Shown here piece after piece: positions 44,879-55,073 of a stretch of 64,000 bases of DNA. The translations under genes and the position numbers were made by a program. Each line of letters starts with the position of its first letter. The stretch's first letter is position 1. Under the pieces are notes generated by a model. The model had not been told where the DNA came from, made no database searches, and worked only from the letters and a program-made list of their open reading frames with translations. The stretch comes from Margaritispora aquatica (Eukaryota > Ascomycota > Leotiomycetes > Helotiales > Discinellaceae), in NCBI GenBank assembly GCA_007644065.1, contig VJWN01000024.1:385902-449901 (forward strand), in the 5' to 3' direction.

Positions 44879-47781
44879 CGGAGCAATATGCATGTGTTCA
44901 CTCATGACATGGACGTCGAAGAGGGTACAATGTTTAATAAGGTTGACGCCTCAAAGCATTGCCGCAGCCGTTAGAATATTCATTGGCTTGCGCCGCCTCC
45001 TCCGCCTCCTTTCCTGCACACAAACAAACGCATCACAATGTTGAGCAATATTGGTTACTGGGCTGACCCAACAGGATTGATCATGGTTCGATCGATATCT
45101 CCCGGAAGTCATCGCGAACAAGGGAATATTGCCTGTTCGACACAAGCTCACATGGTATATGCAGAAACCTTGTAACTTGCAGCTCGCAGCTCATGGGTTT
45201 TGGCCCCCAAAACATATTCTTCCTGCATGCCAACGTTCAATTCGAATTGTGCTTCCGCCAATAGATCTGCTCCTAGTCACGGCTTTCATCCATCAACGAT
45301 CTCCACGGCCACGGTAATGGGCCTTCGTGCCCTTTCTCAGGATCAGGATGATGTGGGCCACAACCTCACATAAGTTTGCTGTGCTGATTCATACGTTGAT
45401 GAAATGATATCCCAACCGACGTTTTTGTATGCGAAGAGTATATTTGATTATTGACTGTATACGAGGGAGACGGTGGAGTACCTCAAATCCTTGGGAGGAG
45501 GTGAGGTTCGCCTTGAGTTTGTTAGCGTTACCGAGCCGGCCAATGAAAATTGATTACGCGAAGAGCACGTACCAACAGTCTTTCTTAAAGAGTATTTTAT
45601 CCGACGACGACATTCTTTTTGGGACGTTTTCACATTTCTCTTCCTTGCTTCAACCAGGGACTCGAATACGGCGCAGACTGCAAAATCATATTCGAGATTA
45701 TCTACATGGCTTGAGACTCATCACGCTTGCTACTATACACTAGCTACAGTGTTAGAGTACAGCCTCCACATATTCCGCAATCAACTTTGATTGGAATCCC
45801 AACTATATTGTTCCAATGAAAAGAACAATACAACTTCCCATGACCAAGGATATGAGGCAGTTAATGAACGATAACAGAAGGTAAGCATCGCTGCTCAACC
45901 ACCTGCCTTGTTGAGACTAGGTCTTGGGGGCAGTGAATGATATCCGTAATCCAATGGGTACTCCGGATGCAAGTACCTATGGTGCAAGTAACTACTTGCT
46001 CGCTTACTAGGAGCTCACTTGTAAATCTGACTAAAGGATTTTCAATTCGTCATAAGCCTAGTTTCTTTTCCAGCAATATGAAGTCTTGCTAGTATGGCAA
46101 GCCGCATTGACAGGCGAGTGACCAAGTCCTCGTAATGTTAGATAAATGCTGGATCGATCGACTGCCACATGTGCATGTTGGCCCTACCGTATATCTCGGG
46201 TCGTCCCGTCGGTTACAGTAGCGTTGATGTCAAGTGTGCTTCATGGGGGAAGCTTCATTCATGTCAAACATGTCAAACATGTCAAACAGCAGGAGCTCGT
46301 AATATTTGCCGCTTGTTGCTCTTATCGAAATGTTGGGATTGACAACCAACAACACCAACCACTCCTTGTCAGCATGCAAGCCGTTGCATATTCCTCGCGC
46401 CCCCTTATGGCACTTTCCGTAATGCAGCTTCTTCGCCGTCCTGCTTTAAATCCTGGCGAAGCTGTACTCTGCATGTTCATCTGAGCAGAAAGGGCAAATT
46501 GTATCGCCTTATGGAGCGGTCTGGCCATACCGTGCCGCGGACCTGCGTCAGAGAGTGGTCTGTCACCCATCGAATCTCAACGACTGTCAAAGGATTGTAA
46601 TATATCATTCGTGCTCGAACCAACTTTTCAAGTCATGCAGATCGCACATTGCGTGCGTGAGTGACATGGATTTTTACGAGAGAGTGCAGTCTACCCCGCC
46701 TCCACCTGGACAAAATCCGACTTTGCCACACAACCTCCAATCTCGTTAGCCGTAAGCGGGTTGCTATTCAGTCCAGCATGCTGAGTTTGTCCAATCAACG
46801 CTACACATAACTTGTCATTAGTTGTTATATGCCGGTTGATATCACAGACAGAGTAATATGCACTCGCATGGCATCTTCCCGGTGGCATATAGGTGCCGCA
46901 GCACTTTAAGCCTATTGGTAGAGGCATACGAGGACTGGGATCAAAAGCAAAGCAATCCTAATAAATGGGCAAGCTTAGTCCCAGTGTGGCATCCCGAGCC
47001 GGTAATCCCTCCGTCTTTCCCCATCACTTGTCTTCTTGGCTGCTTGAACTGATCTTGGTGGAGATAAGATTTCTGGGAACTGTTCAAGCGTGGCTGGCGC
47101 AAACCGGGGATCCTGCTTCCGAAAATGGACGTGGCTTCGCCATTCTCATGGTCGCCTCGAAAACCGATTTGATGTGTTAGATCTGGTAAGCGCGGGGTGT
47201 TTCGAACGATCTTCAGTGTTTTGGCGATGAGAAGCAAGCTCGAAGTATGTGTCCTGTTGGCAGTGTGTTGTCCACGGACACGTTGTTATCCCTTGCTTTG
47301 ATCACTGACTATCTTCAAGAACAAGATGCGTATATCTCGGTTATTTTTTGTGCTACATGAGTTGCAAGATATTCGTCTTCAGCACATTTCAATGACTTGG
47401 AGGATGGATATCTAGGTGTAAGAACCTAAGCTATTGTAGTTGTCAATGGAAGTATCGAAAATAACTATCTGATCAGAGCATTCTAAGGTAAGCGATATTG
47501 TATGAACCTGAGGGAGTATGTGTCACATGATACCGCTCAAAGGGCCGCAGTCACGGGACACAACCGTGAACCAAGGCTGCTCAGAGGAATTCAGAATCAT
47601 GAATCTCAACTTGTACCCAAATAGTTACAATAATTCAATTCGCCGCTCATAAGTCAAATACCGCCAGCCTCAGATCACCATGTTTTCACCACCACTCCCT
47701 CATCCAATATCACATCAAACCCACTAAACACGAATCACCCATTCCATCAGGACATTACGGTGCAATAAGCAAAGGAAAAAA
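44879..47781. other. Long intergenic region (2.9 kb)
   Basis: No gene is supported. Open frames of 60-112 codons occur on both strands but look random in composition. A 9-bp tandem repeat at 46260-46288 is listed separately. Confidence 0.45.
46260..46288. repeat. Tandem repeat, three copies of CATGTCAAA
   Basis: The 9-mer CATGTCAAA is repeated three times without variation and followed by a partial fourth unit (CA). Confidence 0.85.
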
Positions 47782-48400
47782 ATGACAAAAGCCAAGCAAG
47801 AAACCAAGAGCGACCGTGACCGCGACCGCGACATCAACCCAGAACCAGCTCGACCCGACTCCTGGCTCGAAGCCCTTGAGTATCTCGACCACGTCAACGC
47901 TCACATCAATTCAGCTCGAACACATTGCATTGCGCAATGCGAGAGTTTCGAGGTGGAATTACAGCGCAAGGAGGCTGAGATCGAGGTACTTCCCCTTCCT
48001 ATCACCTTCAGTTTTAATTTTCAGATCAGCTAACACAGAGCAGGAGTTATACGAACATATTCTGTACACCGACGACTTGCTCAATCCCGTCCCTATAGTA
48101 CGAGCGCGCCCTTCGTTCCTGCAAATAAATACCCAGACTTCGTCATCATCTGAGAGCAAGCTGTCATCTCCTGTGACCCCAGCGGATACGCTTGCTGAAT
48201 CTTGCTCCGATTTCAGTTCTGCGGCAGAGAAGGACGAGTTGGTGCAGGTAGTAGCACAGGAGGAGGTAGAGGTGGCGGTCGATGAGGGTGGGGGACCTGC
48301 TCCAGTGGAGAAGAAAGGTAGCAGCAGAAGGAAACTTGGTCGCCATTTGTTGAGTCTCTCGAAACGAGCGGTGTCGGGCAAAGGATCAGCGAGAAGCTGA
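47782..48400 (+). CDS. Small hypothetical coiled-coil protein
   Basis: Two exons, 47782-47985 and 48044-48400, joined in phase 0 across a 58-nt intron (GTACTT...CAG with CTAAC branch site), give 186 residues. Residues 30-80 form a probable amphipathic helix or coiled coil (LEALEYLDHVNAHINSARTH, then FEVELQRKEAEIEELYEHIL across the splice). The C-terminal half is Ser-rich, acidic and Val/Glu-rich, ending in a basic tail (SSRRKLGRHLLSLSKRA). There is no signal peptide or membrane segment. The continuity of the helix over the splice supports the model. Function is unknown. Confidence 0.68.
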
Positions 48401-49147
48401 ATTCGTGATTGCAGTAGCTAGTACGATGAGAGTGGTGGTTGAGTTCTCGAGACTCTTGAGATGATTGAAAGGAAGCTAGGTGATGATGAGGTGTAGGGCG
48501 TCAGCGTGGAGCAAAGCTACGGATGACTTATCAATTTCAAGCTACTCTCTCGTCATGGTCTTAAGCGAGGATATTTCCATGTACGAAACTTATCACGCCT
48601 TTGCTCTATATCACATGCCCTAGTAGCTCAACAAACTACTAACTCATCAGTGTACTCATATCCTATCGTGTTCCTTGGATTTCGACATCCATTAATCTCC
48701 CGTTTAACTCCCACACGATGGTCATCACAAAATCACGTGCGAAAAATATCTGCAACCGAAAAATCTCCCTACCTTATCTATACCAAGTACGAGTTTAACA
48801 GCACGCTAAGTTGCGTCCTTTGGGCATACCCACCACAAGTGATTAAACCCCTCTCCTCGTTTCGCGAGCGAGCGAGAGTTGGGATCCCGAATCCTCAACC
48901 TACAACTTCAGGGCGGGAGATCACATCTGGCATCAAAAATTGTCTAAAGACTAATGTGTAGGCGATGAAGTATTTGACGTATCTTTGGTGTCTGTAAAAA
49001 TCTTGACAATGGAGAGACACCATCATGAACTATGAAACGGTATGTAGGACAATAGAATGGTAATGTGAGATTTAGATGTGAACGTCTTGGAAGCTTGAGA
49101 TCATATCCCCGGTTTTGATTGAGTTTGTGTCCCTCTTTCCAATCCAG

Positions 49148-49640
49148 CTAATCAAAACTTTCCCTTAAGACCTGAGGTCCAGTTTCACTCACCTCTCCCT
49201 TCAGCTCATCACTCACCTCCTCGCCCACCACTTCAACAGCTACGCCCTCCTCCCCGCCTCTATCCAAGTCCGCAAGCTCTATACTCATAAACTTCCTTCG
49301 GCGAGAGATTGACAAACATTTCATTCGAGGCCCTGAATACCTTGGTCGCGGGATATACCTCCAGCGCAGCTTTTATGAGCGCCGTGATCTGCTACTCGAT
49401 TGGATGGTGTGTGCGTCAACTTGCTCTTGCGTGGGTTGCATAAGAAAGCTCCCCACCACTTAATCTCCCAACAGTCAAGGTCTGCATCGGCATCAGCATC
49501 TCCATAATTGGCGTAGTCATAATACCAAATAGCTTGACGGCCCAATGCAGAACCGAAATAGCAGCAGGCATCTCGACTGATCCACTGTACTTGTATCCTT
49601 GTTACTAACAAAAGATCGTATATTTTCAGCAGCAAGTCGT
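49148..49640 (-). pseudogene. Possible remnant of an unknown protein gene
   Basis: On the minus strand three protein-like pieces follow each other in different frames. The first has FGSALGRQAIWYYDYANYGD and DLDCWEIKWWGAF (about 49600-49440). The second is LIKAALEVYPATKVFRASNE followed by MFVNLSPKEVYEYRA (about 49380-49275). The third is an acidic tail beginning MSIELADLDRGGEEG (about 49285) and ending at a TAG at 49148-49150. The first two pieces need a one-base shift near 49385. No splice site pair explains the shift, so a frameshifted gene is likely if these are coding at all. No family recognised. Confidence 0.25.
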
Positions 49641-49732
49641 ATGTTCAGCTAATCATTATAATAAACTCAATCTATGAAGACTAATTCAGCTGATCACAAG
49701 ATAAGCCATAGTAGCATCAGCCCAAAATTCAA

Positions 49733-49775
49733 GAGATCCAAGAGATACAGACAATCCAAGAGATACAGACACACA
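49733..49775. repeat. Short tandem repeat with core CCAAGAGATACAGAC
   Basis: Two adjacent copies of ATCCAAGAGATACAGACA with a partial preceding copy (AAGAGATCC). Confidence 0.7.
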
Positions 49776-50780
49776 CCCGAGTCCGCAAAAGCTCTTGAGT
49801 GCATTACACTGAGACAGTGTGGTCGACGATCCCTTAGCCGCCCAACAATGATTCCCTTTCAGATCTACATCCTACAGTTTGGAAAGGCCCTGCCCGTGTA
49901 GGGAAATAATCAAGGGATTCCATCTCCATCAAAACGATAGATTTCAACATCACTATAGAACTTATATCGTTGTCAAATCAGCTTTTTATACTATACTGTT
50001 GTAAATCTTAATCTGAACGATCGTGTTAAATAAGCTTAACTAGGGCTCGAGCCTCCCGAAAGGCGGGGGTTCTGCGACATTTCTTCCCGAATCAATTATG
50101 GTACAGAGAGGACGCAGTCCAATTTTGTACAGTACAGGACTTGCTTGGTACCTTATGTTTTGATGTAAGACATGAGCCACCCGACGTGTCGGTGCATGTA
50201 TGCCGAATATTTCCTGCATTGAATATGGATTTTATCTGCTTGTTTTGGCCCGTGTTGTAAAGGTCCTGATCCCATTCGCTTATAGATCTGAGGTTCGCTC
50301 CTATCTTTTGTTTTTCTCGCCGTGTTTCTGAGTTTGGTACTGTTGTCCTACAGTTATCGATTTGTTAAAACGGCTTTCAATATACTCCAATTTGATACGG
50401 TATCCAGACTGCGGGCTTTATTTCCTCACCAACGATATCTCGATCAGTAATGAGTTGCTGAGCCATGAGGTATGCTGTGTATTGGTTTGATGTGGATGTC
50501 AACTAACTTACTACCTCCAAAGATCACACATCCGCGAAAATTCTTACCTTGGCCATATCTCCCTCCAAAGGCAGGGCCGCGAGATATGAATTCTTGGGAT
50601 ATTTTATCGATATTGTTGGATTTTGTCGCAGTCAGGTTTGGTATTACTTTGCTTTGAGCTAGAAACTCTAATTTTCTAGTGATGACTATTGCGGAATTCG
50701 TGTGTATATCAGCTCGCTTCAAGCGTCCGAACTTGTCTGTAATAATCCACATAGTTGGCAAATCTTTCGTAGTAATATGC

Positions 50781-53700
50781 TCATCTCTGCCGAGAACCAT
50801 ATTTTCCCACTTTACCCTTGCTTTTCTTGACCTTCACCTTCTGCGGCTCCTCCTCCTCCTCCTCTTCCTCCTCCTCCTCCTCCTCCTCTTCTTTATCTTC
50901 AATGTCATCATCATCGCTGTCATCACTATCATCATCATCATCTTCATCTTCATCATCCTCGCTCTCATCGGAAGTGACTTCTGACTCGCTCTCGGGTTCT
51001 TTTGTCCTGCGCTTTCGTGGCCGAAGCGAGGTCTTAGTCGTTTTGGGTGCTTTAGCTGCTTTGCGGATCTTATAGCCGTCTGACCTGATCCCTTCCATTC
51101 GAGCTAGATCCACATCTAATCCTCCGAGTGTATCCTTCAAGTATCTGTCGAATTCTTCCGAGGCCTCTGCGATCGTTTCAAACTGCTTTTCACCCAAGTA
51201 TACCGTTCCTGCACCTGGCTGGCGGGCTTCATATTCTGCAAGTGCTATAGCTGTTTGGAATGCATTTCGAATTTGCCTAAAGAATTAACGTGTCAGAGTA
51301 TTTACTGTTCAGCTTCGGAGCGTGCTCTTACCTCCCATTCCAGGTGTTAAGACCAGCTTCTTGAAGACGCTTGAAGTGTTTCGAGGCAAATTCCATAATC
51401 TCTTTCCTCTTGAGCTTGAATTCTGCTGTTTTTGAGCTGCTTTGCTCCGCAATCGTCCTTTTGATGAACACCTTGTACAAGGTTCGAGTTGCTGTTAGGT
51501 TCAGGGCGGAATACAGCAAGCTCATGTGAATCCTAGACTTGAAGGCGGGATCAATGCTCCCGACCCGATTTGTCGTCAAAAACAAGATACCCTAAGTTAT
51601 TAGCTATTCCGCCAATATTGAAAGATTGGATGCTCTCACACTGTAGTATTCCAATGTTCGGAGAAACACACTAACGACAGCATTACGCCTGAGATCCTTC
51701 TTTGAGCTGTAAAGACCAATTTTAGTTTCAAGTTATGCTTCAAGGTTAATAGGACCATACCGTTTTGTCAAGAATACACTCAAAAAAGTCAGCTAAAATC
51801 TGCACTGTGAATGCCGTACTTACTCTGCTTCATCTAGGAGTAGAACACAACCCCACTTGTGTGCTAGCTGGAAGTTGTAGTCTAGGCTACTTTGAACTTC
51901 GGACGCACTTTCACCGATATCTCCACATGTCACGGGAAACAATGGCCGCTGCGTGAGGTCTGCAACACATTCGGCTGTCGATGTTTTCCCCACACCTTAA
52001 CAAGTTAGTGTCTATTCGAAACGCCTCTGGGGAAAGTCATATACCTGGTTCTCCATGTAGCAGAATTATCAGGCCCTTTCCTGAATGTGTCGTTAGATTC
52101 TGTCAACGAAATCTGCGATGTTTCTGACCTTTGCCCCTGACTAAATCCATGGTTGCGCCGACTTTTGAAGTTGCAGTTGAATTTCGAGCTGATGATCTGG
52201 CATGGTCTTGTACCAAAGCCTCGACGGTGGCTTTGTGCTGTTTTGGTCTGTGTTTTAGTGATTAATAGAAAGGTCGAAGTCGCAGCCATATCACTTACAG
52301 AACAAGATCTTTAAATGTACTTTCGTACTTGACTTCAGATAGTTCGGCAATTCTCAGAGTGACTGCAATTTGTTAGTTGCGTGATATTCGGTAATTACTC
52401 AACTCACCCCATCGTCTACTCCTCAAGACAAAGCCGTATGCCCAGCTGGGAAGTAACATTTTGTCCTCCTCTGATAGCTCGTGAGACTTTCGTTTTCCTA
52501 GGACCTGCCTATGATCTCTAAAGTACACACTAAATCTCGCTTCGTCCCACTCGTTATCTTTGCATGCAACATCACTTCCGCAGCCTAAATGAAATCAGCT
52601 TACGTCTAAAGGAGACAAAATCAGGAAAACTTGCAGCCTTCACTATACTTGGGATGGTGAGGACAAAATAGAGGAACATGTGTTTCTCGTTTGTCAGCAA
52701 CCGTCAGGTCACTCTCAACGACCTTCATTTCAGGGTTCCATTCAGGGTTTTTGTTGATTGCTAGCGTCATATCAACTATGACCTGAGCATCAATCTTCAA
52801 AAATTAGATATTTTAAGAGACATCCAGATAGGGAACATACTTCTTCAATGGGCTCGCCTAGAGTCTTGCCAGTCAAAATTTTATGCGCATATGGCGCGTC
52901 AGTGAGGTCCAAAAACAGTTGTCCTTGATCCAGAAGGGTCTGTTTCACATTTTCAAAAGAAGGCTCAAATTTGAGAGGATAAAAAGGTAGATTCGCGATG
53001 GCTTGAGTACCCCTGAAGCTTTTCTGATGTTAGCAACTTTATGCAACAAACCGTCATCGATGGATTTCTTACCGGCGAATCGTAAGCGTGTGAAGTTTTG
53101 GACCGAAGAAAGAACCGTTGGTATGAAGATTGTAGCAGTCCACCATAAAGCCATCCAGTGCTACAGCCTTCTCACTGTTGTCCACTTTGTCGATAAGAAT
53201 CTCGCGGCCACCCTGATGAGTAATGTTAGCAGGGGCTCTAGGGCAAGTAAAATGGTAAGGATTTCGCTTTAGGACAAGATGCGACTTATAGCGCGACTGA
53301 CTTACGGTGTATGAAAGAACTCTATAAGCTCGTAGCTCCTCTGTGGGATCTATGATGATATCACCAATGTTGAACAGATGCCACAAATCCTGGTACTCAA
53401 TCTGTTGCGCTGTTCCATCCTTTATCGATTTGCGTAACTCAAAGGTTGCCTTGAGATCGATGTCGAGAAACTCTATCAGGAGATTCAAATCTTTTAGAAG
53501 ATCCGCGTTGTCAAAACCGGGTAGCTCCTTCTTGGCCGCGCCAATCTGAGTCTGAGGGGGAGTCTCTGCTATTTTCGCATCTCTCTCAATTTTCGATTCT
53601 AGCACTTTTACTTGATCTCTGATTTCTTTCTCGTAGGTGACAAAGAGCTTGAATGGCCTCAAAAATACAACTGGTGCAGGCGTCTCGATGTTTCTGGTAT

Positions 53701-54571
53701 AGCCCACAGACAGCAGTTCAACCCCACAGATGCGTCCAAGAAGTTGGAGGAGAGGACGTGGTCGGATTCGGAGTCGTTCAGGGACTTGATATGCTACATC
53801 TGCATCGGAACTATCCAGGGGAGTGAACCTTGCGTTAATATCGCGAGGAGAGAGAGGCGACTCCACAACCATCGTTGCAACTGGCGAGCTTCTTGGAACA
53901 GTATGGTCTGAAACCAGAACCTCTAGAGCCGGCCGCTTGTCGTCGGGAATGTTCTTGGATTCGTCGTTTAACCGGAACTCAGATAGAGTAGACCTTTTCA
54001 ATCGGTGATCGTATACTGGCCACTTATGTTTCTTCTTCGTTTCAAAGTCGGGTGGAAGTCCGTCAACATCACTTCGCAGTAGTTTGATCTCTCTCTCCAT
54101 TTCCTTAATTCTCCAATCAGTCCATGTCAGATGTAGCACTGCTTGTTTCGCCCGCATGTTCAATCTGTCCTCATCCTTGTCTTGATTGAACAACTTCTTT
54201 GTTCCATTACCCCACTGCGCATTCGCAATCTTTCGAGATAACGCCTGGGACTTCTCGTCTTCATTCGCAGCTTCGGCTAGAAACTCGGTGAATGTATCGG
54301 ACCGCTGAATTTTGTTGTCTAGGGTGTGTTCGTTGCCTATGGTGTTCTCGACATGGCCAGCTTCAAATTTTGAGGCAGTAGCACCTCCCGAAGATTCTTC
54401 TGTGATAATAGCATGATTTCCATTAGTTTGGTTGGCGTTGGGCAGTTTCTCAACTGTGTTTGACAGGCTTGTTTCGGGGTCGTTATTTTCGATAGTGGAG
54501 TGCGAAACACCATTCACAACGAATTGATTAGGAGACATGACTAAAAGATGTGACAGTACTCCTTCCGTCAT
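50781..54571 (-). CDS. AAA ATPase with DUF7025-like N-terminal region
   Basis: Thirteen minus-strand exons splice to 1048 residues: 54571-53306, 53212-53073, 53012-52841, 52794-52635, 52584-52408, 52362-52299, 52247-52129, 52080-52045, 51995-51824, 51778-51761, 51706-51640, 51591-51332 and 51276-50781. Residues 250-640 match the DUF7025-type region of fungal AAA proteins. The AAA core follows, with Walker A GLIILLHGEPGVGKTSTAEC split by an intron between EPG and VGKT (about 711), Walker B CVLLLDEADVF (about 763-773), sensor GILFLTTNRV (798-807), arginine near 817, and lid QIRNAFQTAIALAEYEARQP. The C-terminus is a long Asp/Glu run (about 977-1029) with a basic end. Intron 4 is GC-AG (GCAAGT donor), and the 93-nt first intron is frame-preserving. 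The role is unknown, probably a substrate-remodelling ATPase. It is divergent from the gene at 55074. Confidence 0.92.
50847..50892. repeat. CTC/GAG trinucleotide tract (coding)
   Basis: A run of CTC with CTT interruptions on the plus strand encodes the poly-glutamate tail of the AAA ATPase on the minus strand. It is a likely length-polymorphic site. Confidence 0.8.
52585..52634 (-). other. GC-AG intron in the AAA ATPase gene
   Basis: On the minus strand the exon ends ...GAAGGCT and the intron begins GCAAGT, the standard GC-donor consensus, ending CATTTAG. Only this junction restores the reading SEGCCGSDVACKDNEWDEAR; no GT donor nearby keeps frame. Confidence 0.7.
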
Positions 54572-55073
54572 TTAATATTGCAGTATATTGTGATGTTTTG
54601 ATTTTGAAATGTGCAGACAGTGGTCTTTTCAAAGGCCATCGTGAAGGGTTGAAGCTGAGACGTGGAGGTGGGCACACCAATTTCCCTCATTATCGGCGCC
54701 AAAAAGGCGCGTAATCATGCTGATGGATGGCACAAACCCTCGTATCTTCCCAATTTGCGTTTATGAAACCTAGTAGCATTGGGATTTATACTACCACGAA
54801 GACGAGAGTGGTTGGCGGTGCCGTAGGGCTGCATAAAGCGTGGGGGCGCTTAATTTTGGCTGCCAACGGCATCCCCGACTCTATTTTGAGCACTACTCTC
54901 ACCCATACAGAAACAAGCGCTTAATATGCTGCATGGTAATATCTATGCGACGGCGGATAATTCATACTGCTGCCTGTTGACATGAGATATCTGAGAATCC
55001 CCTCTGGAGGAGATAATCAGGCCCCATAACACTGAACAACCTAAATCTCTATAGCGTTTTGAATAGCACCACA
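54572..55073. promoter_or_regulatory. Shared divergent promoter region
   Basis: 501 bp between the AAA ATPase (minus) and the DUF7708-like gene (plus). It contains GGCGCCAAAAAGGCGCG near 54695-54711, a near-palindromic GC element in otherwise AT-rich DNA. A plus-strand frame at 54727-54924 was considered but has no protein features. Confidence 0.4.

Larger units (their letters stand above)
48401..50780. other. Gene-poor region (2.4 kb)
   Basis: Apart from a possible gene remnant at 49148-49640 (separate entry) and a short tandem repeat near 49735-49775, I see no gene. A 118-codon minus-strand frame at 50444-50800 overlaps the end of the AAA ATPase gene and shows no family motif. Confidence 0.4.

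Noticed and set aside
45429..46570. Several frames of 60-112 codons on both strands
   Set aside because: Overlap each other and have no consistent coding signal.
50444..50800. 118-codon minus-strand frame next to the AAA ATPase 3' end
   Set aside because: Overlaps the AAA stop, does not join in frame by a convincing splice, and no family recognised. Kept only as a possibility.
54727..54924. 65-codon plus-strand frame in the divergent promoter
   Set aside because: Short, no motif, and its position fits a promoter better.
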